DNA from: Chloroflexota bacterium
GTDB taxonomy: Bacteria > Chloroflexota > Anaerolineae > Aggregatilineales > Phototrophicaceae
DNA length: 51,846 bases
Assembly (NCBI GenBank): GCA_026707665.1
Contig: JAPOWK010000107.1
Coordinates: forward strand, 1 to 51,846
Direction of reading: 5' to 3'
Below the pieces are notes generated by a model that was not told the DNA's origin, ran no database searches, and worked only from the letters and a program-made list of their open reading frames with translations. Positions 26,901-36,024 of the stretch are shown here, in pieces. The stretch's first letter is position 1, and every line of letters starts with the position of its first letter. A program made the position numbers and the translations under genes.

Positions 26901-27467
26901 ATGGCGATAGAAACGCGACAAATGACAGTCGAAGAGTACCTGGCATTTGACGAAGCGAGCGAAATTCAACACGAATTCATCGACGGAGAACTCATACCGA
27001 TGCCCGGAGGAAGCGGACCTCACAACCTGGTCGTCGCACAAACAACAGCTGCGCTAGTCGTTGCCCTGGAAGACCGAGACTGCTTCATATTCGGCAGTCA
27101 GATGCGCGTCAGTATCGATGAAAGCAGGTATCTCTTTCCCGATGTGAGCGTGGTCCGCGGCGAGCCGGTTTATGGCGACGACAAGCAAGTGATATTGCTA
27201 AACCCAACAGTCGTCGTCGAGGTGACTTCCCCATCCTCGCTCTCATACGATCATGTAGATAAAGTCGCATTTTACGGCGCTGTGCCCAGCATACAGGGAT
27301 ACCTGATTCTCGATCAGGAGCGCGTCTTCGCGGAATGGTACACACGCAGCGAGAGTGGCTGGCACCTGCGGCAATTCTTTAACCTGGCAGACGTGATTGA
27401 GATGGAACCGCTCGGCTGCACGCTCCGTCTGGCTGACGTCTATCGCAGCGTGCAGCCGAGCGCCTGA
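26901..27467 (+). CDS. Uma2 family nuclease, copy 3
   Basis: 188 residues. The first two thirds match copy 2 exactly at the DNA level. After about 27275 the sequence switches to one closer to copy 1 (QGYLILDQERVFA), so the gene is a mosaic. It ends differently (SVQPSA). It is the last of three tandem genes that separate DUF3090 from the SCO1664-family gene. Confidence 0.88.
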   Translation: MAIETRQMTVEEYLAFDEASEIQHEFIDGELIPMPGGSGPHNLVVAQTTAALVVALEDRDCFIFGSQMRVSIDESRYLFPDVSVVRGEPVYGDDKQVILLNPTVVVEVTSPSSLSYDHVDKVAFYGAVPSIQGYLILDQERVFAEWYTRSESGWHLRQFFNLADVIEMEPLGCTLRLADVYRSVQPSA

Positions 27468-27551
27468 TTCCCCGCGCCTTCGCCTGCTTGCGTCCGCGCT
27501 TCCCGGCAAGCTACAATACTTGCAGCGCCTTCACTAGCCTGGTCAGCCGCC

Positions 27552-28325
27552 ATGAGCGTCACCCGCGTCTACACCGCTCGCACCCTCGATGAACCGGTCT
27601 GCATCCCCCTGGACGAAGCCATCGCCGTGCTTGAAGGGGGCGAGATGGACGAAGAAGTCGGCTTGATGCGCTGGGGCTCCAACTATACATTCCTGGTCAA
27701 TCTCGCGCGCGCCGGCGTCCGGCTGATGGCGATTTACAAACCTCGCCGCGGCGAGCGACCGCTCTGGGATTTTCCCGATGGCACGCTCTGCAATCGCGAG
27801 ACCGCCGCCTATCTGACCGCGCAGGCTCTGGGATGGAATCTGGTGCCGCCCACCCTCCTGCGCGCTGGCACTCGTGGCATCGGCTCGGTGCAGCTCTTCA
27901 TCGATCACGATCCGGAAGACCACTACTACACTTTCGATAATCCGGAATTGCTGCCCCAGCTCGAGCGCATGGCTGTCTTCGACGCCATCGCCAACAATGC
28001 CGACCGCAAAGGCGGGCATTGCCTGGTCGACGAGGACGGACGGCTCTGGGGCATCGACCACGGCTTGACCTTCAACGCCAGCGAGAAGCTGCGCACGGTG
28101 ATCTGGGATTTCGCCGGCCTGCCGATTCCCGCAGCAATCCTCGCGGATTTGCGCCAACTCTGCGCGCGGCTGGGCGATGCGAACGACGACTACACGCGCG
28201 GCATGTCCGAGTTGCTGTCGCCGATTGAAATGCGCATGCTCGAATACCGCGTCGATCGCCTGCTGGCGGAGGGGCTCTTTCCGCAGCCGGGCGCCGGACC
28301 GAATCGGCCCTGGCCGGCGGTTTAG
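27552..28325 (+). CDS. SCO1664 family protein, PI3/4-kinase-like fold
   Basis: The protein has 257 residues. The segments VNLARAGVRLMAIYKPRRGERPLWDF (lysine strand), AVFDAIANNADRKGGH (catalytic-loop-like) and LWGIDHGLTFN (metal-binding-like D) fit the SCO1664 family, distant relatives of phosphatidylinositol 3/4-kinases. It is the third member of the phosphatase/DUF3090/SCO1664 set. A phosphotransfer role working with the phosphatase is plausible but not shown. Confidence 0.85.
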   Translation: MSVTRVYTARTLDEPVCIPLDEAIAVLEGGEMDEEVGLMRWGSNYTFLVNLARAGVRLMAIYKPRRGERPLWDFPDGTLCNRETAAYLTAQALGWNLVPPTLLRAGTRGIGSVQLFIDHDPEDHYYTFDNPELLPQLERMAVFDAIANNADRKGGHCLVDEDGRLWGIDHGLTFNASEKLRTVIWDFAGLPIPAAILADLRQLCARLGDANDDYTRGMSELLSPIEMRMLEYRVDRLLAEGLFPQPGAGPNRPWPAV

Positions 28326-28384
28326 GGTTCCGCCACGGAGGCCCAAAATATAATTCCTCACGAGTTGAGCAGAAATTGAAACAT

Positions 28385-28460
28385 TGTAGGGGCGTCTCGC
28401 CGAGACGCCCGCGGAAATATTTTTCAATTGCCTTAACGCGTTTCACGAAACGCCCCTACA
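28385..28460. repeat. Family B element with 11-bp terminal inverted repeats
   Basis: This 76-bp element is bounded by TGTAGGGGCGT and ACGCCCCTACA. Each end contains its own hairpin (GGGCGTCTC/GAGACGCCC and GCGTTTC/GAAACGC). Confidence 0.75.
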
Positions 28461-28492
28461 GTTCTCGATGAAGGGAAGTTCATCAATAAAAG

Positions 28493-28514
28493 GTCACAGA
28501 GCGCACAGAGAAAA
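28493..28514 (+). repeat. CACAGAG-type dispersed repeat, copy 2
   Basis: GGTCACAGAGCGCACAGAGAAA is shorter than the other copies. It lies just upstream of the TATAAT at 28532. Confidence 0.6.
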
Positions 28515-28531
28515 GCGGCGACAATCTCTGC

Positions 28532-28537
28532 TATAAT
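28532..28537 (+). promoter_or_regulatory. Possible -10 box of the GH5 gene
   Basis: TATAAT lies 33 nt before the ATG at 28571. No good -35 is visible, and the CACAGAG repeat occupies that position. Confidence 0.35.
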
Positions 28538-28570
28538 CCCCCCACGGCACCGACCAACAGGACACCCCCC

Positions 28571-30562
28571 ATGCCACTTACCACCCGCGGACGCTGGTTC
28601 ATCGACGACACCGGGCGCACCCGCATCCTGCACGGCGTCAATTTGAGCGGGAGCAGCAAAGTCCCGACCGAGCCGCCCGGCGCCACCCACCTGCCGGATA
28701 ACCTGGCCGAGAAGCGCAAGGTATCCTTCATCGGTCGCCCCTTCCCGCTGGAAGAAGCCGATGAACACTTCAGCCGCCTCAAGCATTGGGGGCTGGACTT
28801 TTTGCGCTTCCTTGTCCCGTGGGAAGCGGTCGAGCACGAGGGACCCGGCGTCTACGATGAGGCATATCTCGATTACCTGGAAGCCGTGCTCGAAAAAGCG
28901 CTAGAGTACGAGATTGACCTCTTCATAGACCCGCACCAAGATGTCTGGAGTCGCTTTTCCGGCGGTGATGGCGCGCCTGCCTGGACCTTCGAGGCGGCTG
29001 GCCTGGATGTCGAGCGCTTCCATCAGACCGGCGCCGCGCTGCTGCATCAAGAACAGCCGGATGATTTTCCCCACATGCTCTGGGCGAACAACTATTATCG
29101 TTTCGCCGCCTTCACCATGTTCACCCTCTTCTTCGGCGGGCGGACCTACGCGCCGCAGCTGCTGGTTGACGGGCTGAATATTCAGGATTATCTGCAAGAG
29201 CGCTACTTGAGTGCATTCGCTGAGGTGGCGAGGCGGGTTCGGCACTTGCCCAACGTGCTCGGCTTTGACACGATGAACGAGCCGCACTACGGTCTGATTG
29301 GCGTGCCGGATTTGCGCGCGCTGGATCATTTGCCCTTTCAGCGCGGCGTGATGCCGACACCGGCGCAAGCCATCTTCCTCGCCAATGGCTTCGCGCAGGA
29401 GCCTTCCGATTTCGGCTCGCCCCTGCCCAGCCTGCCGCCCTTGAAGGTCGAGGGAGTGCGCATTGATCCGCAGGGCGCGACCGTCTGGCGCGACGATTGC
29501 GCCGATGTCTGGCGCGCGCAGGGCATTTGGGATGTAGGCAAAGACGGTCAGCCGCGCCTGCTGCGCCCGGGGCATTTCGCCCGCGCCAATTTCACCCAGG
29601 ACTTCCTGGCGCCCTTCATCGAGCGCTTCGCCAAAGGCATCCACGACGTCATGCCGGAAGCGCATATCTTCCTCGAAGCCGAGCCCTTCGCGCCGCCACC
29701 TCGCCTTGACGAAGCCTGCAAGCTGGTCTACGCGCCCCATTTCTACGATGGCATGACGCTATTCACCCGCCGATTCAACCCGCATCTCAACTTCGACTTG
29801 TTCAGCATGCGCCCGCTGATCGGCGAGGCTGACATCCGCAATTATTTCAGCGATCAAATTGGCCGCTTTCGCCATTTCGCTGACGAGGCGCTGGGCGATG
29901 TGCCGATCGTCATCGGCGAGTTCGGCGCGCCGATCGACTTGAACGGCGCCGACGCCTACCGCAGCGGCGATTTCTCAATGCAGGCGGACGCCCTGGATTA
30001 CAATCTCCGCGCCCTCGATGATCATCTCTTGAATTACACGATCTGGAATTACAGTCCAGACAACAGCAACGAACGCGGCGATGGCTGGAACGGCGAAGAT
30101 CTTTCCATCTTCAGTCGCGACCAGCAAAGCGACCCGAGCGATATCGATTCTGGAGGAAGAGCCTTGAGCGCAGTCGTCCGTCCTTACGCCAAGAGAGTCG
30201 CGGGCCGACCGCTGAATATGCGCTTTGACCGCAAGCGCGGGCTCTTCACCTTTAGCTTCCGCCACGACAGCGCAATCACCGAGCCGACCGAGATTTTCGT
30301 GCCCAATTCGCAGTTTCCCGCTGGCTGCCGCGTCGAGGTCAGCGATGGCGAGTATGAGACTCTGCGCGATGAACAGCGCCTGCTCTATCGCCACAGCGAC
30401 AAAGACATGCCGCATCTGATTCGCGTCATCTCCAATACGCCGCCGCCGCGCGAGCTCTCGCCCTGGGACAAGCTGGCGATTGCGGGGCTGATTGTGGTGT
30501 TGCTGCTCTATCTGCTGGGGCGGGCCGGGAGGAAGGGGGAGACAAATGACAGTGTTTCTTAA
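28571..30562 (+). CDS. GH5 (endoglycoceramidase-like) glycosidase with C-terminal membrane anchor
   Basis: The protein has 663 residues and a GH5 TIM barrel. The acid/base E237 lies in DTMNEPHYG and the nucleophile E450 in PIVIGEFGAP. Features such as LFIDPHQDVWSRFSGGDGAP and FFGGRTYAPQ point to the glucosylceramide/steryl-glucoside-cleaving branch (GH5_12-like). A C-terminal beta domain follows. The last about 30 residues hold one hydrophobic helix (LAIAGLIVVLLLYLLG) and a charged tail, so the enzyme may be tail-anchored. No signal peptide is seen. Confidence 0.82.
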   Translation: MPLTTRGRWFIDDTGRTRILHGVNLSGSSKVPTEPPGATHLPDNLAEKRKVSFIGRPFPLEEADEHFSRLKHWGLDFLRFLVPWEAVEHEGPGVYDEAYLDYLEAVLEKALEYEIDLFIDPHQDVWSRFSGGDGAPAWTFEAAGLDVERFHQTGAALLHQEQPDDFPHMLWANNYYRFAAFTMFTLFFGGRTYAPQLLVDGLNIQDYLQERYLSAFAEVARRVRHLPNVLGFDTMNEPHYGLIGVPDLRALDHLPFQRGVMPTPAQAIFLANGFAQEPSDFGSPLPSLPPLKVEGVRIDPQGATVWRDDCADVWRAQGIWDVGKDGQPRLLRPGHFARANFTQDFLAPFIERFAKGIHDVMPEAHIFLEAEPFAPPPRLDEACKLVYAPHFYDGMTLFTRRFNPHLNFDLFSMRPLIGEADIRNYFSDQIGRFRHFADEALGDVPIVIGEFGAPIDLNGADAYRSGDFSMQADALDYNLRALDDHLLNYTIWNYSPDNSNERGDGWNGEDLSIFSRDQQSDPSDIDSGGRALSAVVRPYAKRVAGRPLNMRFDRKRGLFTFSFRHDSAITEPTEIFVPNSQFPAGCRVEVSDGEYETLRDEQRLLYRHSDKDMPHLIRVISNTPPPRELSPWDKLAIAGLIVVLLLYLLGRAGRKGETNDSVS

Positions 30563-30761
30563 TTCGGCCACCAATACAGAGCCAATCAGTCAAGAGGTGA
30601 AATACTATATTGATGCGAATATTCGCAACTTGCAACGGGCGAGGCTCGATAAGCGGAAGGAAGCGACGCTTGCGGACTTGTTCAAGGGCAGGAAACCCTA
30701 CTTTGGCGCATATGCAACTGTGTCCCCACTATCGATAATCATAGGACCCACAAAATTCTGA
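30546..30761 (+). CDS. Small protein, possible remnant of a restriction endonuclease
   Basis: 71 residues from an ATG that overlaps the GH5 gene end and follows GGGGGAG. EVKYYIDANIRNLQRARLDK, followed by TLADLFKGRKPYF, resembles the N-terminal start of PmeII-type restriction enzymes (which continue as KRKNPYLF). The homology then stops, and the end VSPLSIIIGPTKF looks unrelated. It is probably a truncated fragment, with weak support. Confidence 0.4.
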   Translation: MTVFLNSATNTEPISQEVKYYIDANIRNLQRARLDKRKEATLADLFKGRKPYFGAYATVSPLSIIIGPTKF

Positions 30762-31096
30762 TAGTTTCTTTCTTCTTCATCAATTAGCAAAGGGATATCC
30801 GACCAGAGGGCCGACCAATGCTTCAGTGTCCAACACTAAGTTCGTTGAAAAACAGGTACGATGTGTTGCCGCTGTCCAGACGGAGTGTCACTTAACGTTA
30901 GTGTTTGGTATCCACTCGCGTACGCTCCGATTCCGTAGTTGGCGTTACGCAAGATCTTACTTCTGTGTGAGTACCGGGTACTCCAACCCACTCCTCCGCC
31001 GCGGACTCACGGCCCTAACTGCCAACGCGCGACCCTTCGTTCGCGCTTCCTGCTCAAGGCCGTTCTAGCCTCTGCGCCTCCGTTGCAAATGCCTTA
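30762..31096. other. Intergenic region without a recognisable gene
   Basis: The reading frames here are short and not protein-like. 31070-31090 is a degenerate CACAGAG-type repeat in the orientation of the sulfatase, just after its stop. The stretch may be the decayed remainder of the gene starting at 30546. Confidence 0.4.
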
Positions 31097-32659
31097 TTAC
31101 AGTGGCCACTCGCGCACTTCGCAGCGCGCTGCCCAGGCGTCGTAGAGCCCGCTCATCATCGCGACCCGCTCGCCCTCGCGCGCGCTGAGGTCATTCAACT
31201 CGGTGCGATCTTCGATCATATTGTAGAGTTCCCAATCACCGGGGTGCTTGCTGACAAGCTTCCACTCGCCAATGCGGACAGCGCGGTTGCCTTCGTGTTC
31301 CCAGTAGAGCGGCTTCTCGCGCCGCCAATCCGCGCCCTGCAGCGCCGGCAGAAAACTCTGCCCTTCGAACGGCTGAATCGAATTCCCATTGAACTCGCTC
31401 GGATAAGCGGCTCCGGCTAGCTCAGCGAAAGTCGGCAGCACATCAATGAACTGAATCGGACTGTGGCAGACGGTCTCGGCTTCGACCATGGCCGGATAGT
31501 GCACGATGCAAGGCGACGAGATGCCGCCCTCGTGCACCCAATGTTTGTATAGCCGGAAGGGCGAATTGGAGGCGTTCGCCCAGGGCAAATCGTAACTCAT
31601 GAAGGTATCGGCTGGACCAGGCCGCAGGTCGACGCGGTTGCCGATTTTTACCGACCCGCCATCGGGCAGGGTTGACACGTAAGAGCGGTGATCGCGCCAG
31701 CCGTCTTCCGCCATGAATTCAGCGCAGCCGCCATTATCCGACAAGAAGATGATCAACGTATCATCGGTGATGGAGAGCGCGTCCAGCTTCGCCAGAATGC
31801 GCCCGATGCCCTGATCCATGCGATCAATCATCGCGGCGTAGGTTGCCATGCGCAGGTCTTCCCAATCAGGGTTGCGCGCCGTTTCCCATGGATGCGAATC
31901 GGCATCGCGCGGCGATATGCGCCAGGCCGGATCGAGCAAGCTCAGGCTGTTGAGCTCTTCGTGCCGGTTCTGCCGGACAGCATCCCAGCCGCTGCGATAA
32001 GCGCCTTCGTATTTGGCGATGTCTTCGGGCGGGGCGTGCAGAGGCCAATGGGGCGCGGTGTAAGCCACGTGCAGGAAGAAGGGCGTATCATCGCCATGCG
32101 CTTCGTCAATCATGTCAATCGCTCTGTCGCTGATGGCATCGGTGTAATAGAAATCGTCGGGATAATCGTGAACGAATTCTCCATCTTCAGTCAGCGCATG
32201 GGGGAAGAAGAAGCTGCCCGCGCCGACAAGCGTGCCATAGAAGCGGTCGAATCCGCGCTGCTGCGGCGTTGGGAAACCTTCCGTGCCGGGCTTCCAGGTC
32301 TCCGGTTCCTGCGCCAGCATTTGGCCGCCGGTATGCCACTTGCCCGACATCAAGGTGCGGTAACCGGCGCCTCTCAGCACTTCAGCGATCGTCACCGCGT
32401 CATCGCGCAAGTAGCCTTGATAAGCGCGCGTGCCGCGGTTCATCACCATGTGGCCCACACCGGCTTGATGCGGATGCAGACCCGTCAGCAACGCCGCCCG
32501 CGACGGGCAGCAGCGTGCGAAGCTGTACATCTGCGAGAAGCGCGCGCCGCCGGCAGCCAGCCGATCGAGATGGGGCGTCGCAATCTCGGAGCCGTAGCAG
32601 CCGATATCGGAATAGCCCAAGTCGTCAGCAAGGATGAGGATGATATTTGGTTGCGTCAT
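31097..32659 (-). CDS. Arylsulfatase-type sulfatase
   Basis: 520 residues from the ATG at 32659, which has GGGAGG upstream. The N-terminal metal-binding ADDLGYSDIGCYGS contains D12/D13. The formylglycine motif C-x-P-x-R reads CCPSR, with C50 as the residue to be converted, and the family helix SRAALLTG follows. GKWHTGG and LSDNGGC are also conserved. It hydrolyses sulfate esters, for example of sulfated polysaccharides. There is no signal peptide. The formylglycine-generating enzyme is not encoded in this window. Confidence 0.92.
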   Translation of the reverse strand: MTQPNIILILADDLGYSDIGCYGSEIATPHLDRLAAGGARFSQMYSFARCCPSRAALLTGLHPHQAGVGHMVMNRGTRAYQGYLRDDAVTIAEVLRGAGYRTLMSGKWHTGGQMLAQEPETWKPGTEGFPTPQQRGFDRFYGTLVGAGSFFFPHALTEDGEFVHDYPDDFYYTDAISDRAIDMIDEAHGDDTPFFLHVAYTAPHWPLHAPPEDIAKYEGAYRSGWDAVRQNRHEELNSLSLLDPAWRISPRDADSHPWETARNPDWEDLRMATYAAMIDRMDQGIGRILAKLDALSITDDTLIIFLSDNGGCAEFMAEDGWRDHRSYVSTLPDGGSVKIGNRVDLRPGPADTFMSYDLPWANASNSPFRLYKHWVHEGGISSPCIVHYPAMVEAETVCHSPIQFIDVLPTFAELAGAAYPSEFNGNSIQPFEGQSFLPALQGADWRREKPLYWEHEGNRAVRIGEWKLVSKHPGDWELYNMIEDRTELNDLSAREGERVAMMSGLYDAWAARCEVREWPL

Positions 32660-32686
32660 GAGACCTCCCGTCAAAACGGCTTATGT

Positions 32687-32947
32687 AAGGCTTGTCCGGT
32701 ACTGCAGAAAGCCTGTTATCCGTACATTTTACCCCATCCCCGGCCCTTCCCCAGTGAACTAGGGAAGGGTGATTTGACGGCGGAATTGGGATATTCGACG
32801 CCGTGACAGTCAGAAACCCGTAGTTCCGAGCGCGCGACAGAAGTGCTCCCCCTTCCTTAGCTTGCTGGGTCACGTAGACATAGACCTACGGGAAGGGGGT
32901 TGGGGGGATGGGGTGTAACCGCCGACACCGCCCGCCGGTCGCCCCTA
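32687..32947. repeat. Family A composite element, right end lost
   Basis: It begins with AAGGCTTGTCCGGTACTG, the 18-bp terminal repeat of the element at 37965-38211, and carries the same interior (CCCTTCC hairpin, a spacer of about 75 nt, then a second hairpin). The second hairpin loop contains GTCACGTAGACATAGACCTAC (32871-32891). The right terminal repeat is missing and is replaced by a family B half hairpin ending at about 32947. Confidence 0.7.
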
Positions 32948-33060
32948 CCATCTAATACTGTTTAGTGCGACTTCGTTGAAATGCCCGCGCCGCCGCCATG
33001 GACTGCACCTTGCAGCGTTTGCTACAGGCAAACAAAGACTCCTCGACTGAAGAGTCAGAT

Positions 33061-33246
33061 TCAACCCTTTTGTTTGTCTTTCCCAGGAGAACTCAACTTA
33101 CCCGGGTCTGTCGGACGATTGGCGGGTTTTGTAACGGCTGGCGTATTCGCGGGAGATGGGGGCGCCGGTTTGGGGTAAATTTTGTCGCCGTCCACTATAT
33201 ACTCTTTCATGGGCGTTTTGGTCACGGCCGTATTGTTTTCTCTCAT
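33061..33246 (-). CDS. Small Pro-rich protein
   Basis: 61 residues, rich in Pro, Lys and Thr, with no hydrophobic segment and no recognised family. It starts 24 nt after the DUF6941-like gene on the same strand, so the two may be co-transcribed. The coding potential is uncertain because of its short length. 32948-33060 shows nothing. Confidence 0.4.
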   Translation of the reverse strand: MRENNTAVTKTPMKEYIVDGDKIYPKPAPPSPANTPAVTKPANRPTDPGKLSSPGKDKQKG

Positions 33247-33270
33247 GCTATGCTTTCCGATCCTCAGATT

Positions 33271-33693
33271 TCATGACACATTTCCGACAATGTTTACGAT
33301 ATTGTGGGATGTGACCTCCCAATCTCCAAATTCGGGCACTTCAATCTGAAACTCATATAATCCATCTACAATATATCTGAATCTTCGAAACTGAAAAGTA
33401 ACGAAGCTACTGTTTGACTGAGGCAGATCAACCTCGAATTGCATTTCACCTATGATTCTGTTGTCTCCCGGCGCCGATACTCGCAAGACCGCAGGGTATA
33501 TTCTGGATTCAGCGTCTGACACGTTATACCAATATGAAACTAGCGCGAATGGTGAACTTAACGGAACAACAACTGGTCCCGGACGTGGCAGAGACAGCGC
33601 AAGTGTCGTATCCGCAAACACTTTGTGCAGTACCACTGATCCATCGACTAGCCTGCCATAATCCCTGCATAATACCGACCAACCAAGCCTCAT
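33271..33693 (-). CDS. DUF6941-like protein, second copy
   Basis: The protein has 140 residues. A beta-rich single domain starts MRLGWSVLCRDYGRLVDGSV. It has a central AVLRVSAPGDNRIIGEMQFEVDL and a late FRYIVDGLYEFQIEV, matching the layout of the DUF6941-like protein in front of hicAB at 18651-19067. Here no toxin gene is adjacent; a Pro-rich small gene follows. The function is unknown. Confidence 0.5.
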   Translation of the reverse strand: MRLGWSVLCRDYGRLVDGSVVLHKVFADTTLALSLPRPGPVVVPLSSPFALVSYWYNVSDAESRIYPAVLRVSAPGDNRIIGEMQFEVDLPQSNSSFVTFQFRRFRYIVDGLYEFQIEVPEFGDWEVTSHNIVNIVGNVS

Positions 33694-33934
33694 GCATTTA
33701 CCTTACTGTTCATTCTACAAGTCAAAATCCGTTTCGAAAGCCAATTGGCAATATCCAATCAACTAGGCCGTTTGAATTGCCCAAACGGCTGAAGCCCGCC
33801 TCAATCTCTTTCCACAAGTCGCAGACGCCTTTCCTGTCGACAAGTGAGCGGAATCCGCTTGCGCCGCTCGCCTATCAGAATCCCAATGCGCGATCACTAT
33901 TACCACCGAATACATGGAATCCGTCGCAGGCCGG

Positions 33935-34876
33935 CTAACCTCGTTCCGACTGAAATGCACGCGCCGCCGCCATCGTCGGCAAGGAGGGAATCGCGCCCTT
34001 CTGCAGGCATGTCAACGCCCCGACGGCGTTGGCGAAATCGAGGATCTCGGGCAGCCGCGCCCGCCAGTCGCCCCGATTCTCCAAGATGCCGATCAGCATT
34101 GCCGCCACGAAGGCATCGCCGGCGCCGGTCGTATCAGTCGCTTTGACCGCGTAGCCATCATGTTCAACGCGGGTTCCGTCCCTGAGATGGGCGACCGCGC
34201 CCCTCGCCCCGTAAGTGACGCAGATCATCTCCAGAGAATCGCGCCACAGCGGGCGGACATCGGCGCCGCCGGTCAGAAATTCCAGTTCCTCGTCACTGAT
34301 CTTCAGCAGATTGGCCGTCTCCAAGCCCGAAAGCATGCCGGCTTTGGCGGCCTCGGCGCTATCCCAAAGCGGCAGGCGCAGGTTGGGATCGTAGGAGATG
34401 AATTTGCCGCGCGATTGAGCCCGCTCCAGCGCCAGCCGCAGGGCGGAAGCGGCCGGCTCGCGGATGAAAGTGATGCTGCCATAATGAAAGACATCGCTAG
34501 CGTCAATCAGGGCGGTATCGACATCGGCGGGCTTCATTAGCATGTCCGCTGAGGGATGGCGGTAGAACATGAAGCTGCGGTCGCCATCAGCGGTGTTGGA
34601 GACGAAAGCCAGCGCCGTGCGCGCCTCGCTCGAATAGGTGAGTCCACGGATATCGACGCTCTCCGCCGCCAGCACGCCAGCCAGGTAGCGGCCGAAGGGG
34701 TCATCACCCACTTGCCCCATGAAGGCGCTGGGATAGCCCAGGCGCGCAACGGCGGCGGCAACGTTGGCGGGCGCGCCGCCCGGCGCCTTGACAAAGGCGG
34801 AGGCATCGCCGACGGTCACGCCCATTTCCAGGGCGACAAAGTCGATCAGGAGTTCGCCGAAGGACAAAACGGACAT
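33935..34876 (-). CDS. PfkB-family carbohydrate kinase, fructokinase-like
   Basis: The protein has 313 residues of the ribokinase/PfkB fold. PGGAPANVAAAVARLG is the first signature, GQVGDDPFG follows, and the ATP/anion-hole motif with the catalytic Asp is DTTGAGDAF. The overall pattern (GELLIDFV start, FYRHPSADMLM) is that of fructokinases, which make fructose 6-phosphate. No sugar transporter is adjacent. Confidence 0.88.
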   Translation of the reverse strand: MSVLSFGELLIDFVALEMGVTVGDASAFVKAPGGAPANVAAAVARLGYPSAFMGQVGDDPFGRYLAGVLAAESVDIRGLTYSSEARTALAFVSNTADGDRSFMFYRHPSADMLMKPADVDTALIDASDVFHYGSITFIREPAASALRLALERAQSRGKFISYDPNLRLPLWDSAEAAKAGMLSGLETANLLKISDEELEFLTGGADVRPLWRDSLEMICVTYGARGAVAHLRDGTRVEHDGYAVKATDTTGAGDAFVAAMLIGILENRGDWRARLPEILDFANAVGALTCLQKGAIPSLPTMAAARAFQSERG

Positions 34877-34924
34877 AGCTTGGAGATTATCAGCTGTGAA
34901 AAAGATGCGCCACCAATCGGCGAC

Positions 34925-35782
34925 TTAGGCATGATTGCGGCTGACGAAGTCACCGATGAAACCGCCGCAGTCGCTGGCGACCAGCGCGCCGACCGCCAGG
35001 TCGATTTCCAGACTGCCGCCAAGCTGCAGCAATTGTGTCATGTCGCGCCGCACCACCATCATCATGTGCTCCCAATCGACATCCTCTGGCAGCCCGCCTT
35101 GCCACAGATCGCGCATGCTTTCGAGATATTCCATCGCCGGCTCGATATCGTCGAATTTGAGCTGGCAGGGCAAGTCGTGGCGGACGACAGCGTAGAAATG
35201 CCGCGCCAGGATGCGGGTGCCGTTTTCCAGGGCGAAGGCGTCGCAAGGCAGCGTCGGCGGCTTCACTTTGACGCCGTTGTCGCTCAGGAAAACATTCGCG
35301 CGGTGGATGAGCATCTGCAATTGCGGGATGTTTTGCAGGCTGTCGGTCGCCGCCAGCACACGTCCGTCGGGCTTGAGCACACGCTTGATTTCGGCCAAGC
35401 CCGTATCTATATCGGCCAGATGATAAAGCACGTGATTCGCCATCACGATGTCGAAGCTGTCGTTGTGGTAGGGCAGCCGCATCGCATCGCCCAGCGCCAG
35501 GCGGTCGGCGGCGCAGGGGTGACAGCGCAGCAGATTCGGCGATAGATCCAGCGCGAAATAGGTGACGTTCGGCTGCTCTTGCATTAGACAGGCATAATGG
35601 CTGCCGCGGCCCGCGCCGATATCAAGGATGACTTCGTCGCCGGCCCAGTCGATGGTATCCAGGGTCCAACGCACGAAGTCTACGCGAGGAAAGGAGTATT
35701 TTGCCTGCGTCTCTTCAAGTACGCGCAGGTTTCTGTCGGTCTCGTAATAGCGGCGGATCGCGTCTGCCTGGTCCTGCGCCAT
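34925..35782 (-). CDS. SAM-dependent methyltransferase, class I
   Basis: The protein has 285 residues and a Rossmann-fold methyltransferase. Motif I is VILDIGAGRGSH, motif II FALDLSPNLL, the acidic loop GDAMRLPYHNDSFDIVMANHVLYH, and then KRVLKPDGRVLAAT. The substrate is unknown; the UbiE/type 11 family is the nearest pattern. It is on the same strand as, and 48 nt upstream of, the PfkB gene, so the two may share a transcript. Confidence 0.88.
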   Translation of the reverse strand: MAQDQADAIRRYYETDRNLRVLEETQAKYSFPRVDFVRWTLDTIDWAGDEVILDIGAGRGSHYACLMQEQPNVTYFALDLSPNLLRCHPCAADRLALGDAMRLPYHNDSFDIVMANHVLYHLADIDTGLAEIKRVLKPDGRVLAATDSLQNIPQLQMLIHRANVFLSDNGVKVKPPTLPCDAFALENGTRILARHFYAVVRHDLPCQLKFDDIEPAMEYLESMRDLWQGGLPEDVDWEHMMMVVRRDMTQLLQLGGSLEIDLAVGALVASDCGGFIGDFVSRNHA

Positions 35783-35941
35783 GCCCGGCCGTCAAGCTTC
35801 CCATTCGTTGACCTTAATCTTACTATACAGCCGAATCAGGGAACTGCAAGCATTGGCGCAGCGAGCGCCTTGACCTCCAGGCGCGGCTTCGAGGCGTGAT
35901 TGGCATTGTGACATGTGCGCAGAAGTTCTGCCCCACCCCCC

Positions 35942-36024
35942 AGCGACCTACGCGACCTACGCGCCCGGCGGGCAGTGTCGAAGGTCTGTGTCCACGCGAC
36001 CTACGCGCCCGACGGGCTGTCTCT
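35942..36024. repeat. 29-bp direct repeats with GACCTACGC units
   Basis: CGCGACCTACGCGCCCG plus CGGGC.GT.TC occurs twice (about 35950-35979 and 35996-36024), 46 bp apart. An extra GACCTACGC unit lies at the left. The middle contains GTGTCCACGCG, related to the insert found in the hairpin loops of other repeats. Confidence 0.65.

Noticed and set aside
35942..36024. CRISPR array
   Set aside because: There are only two imperfect copies, no regular spacers and no cas genes in the window.
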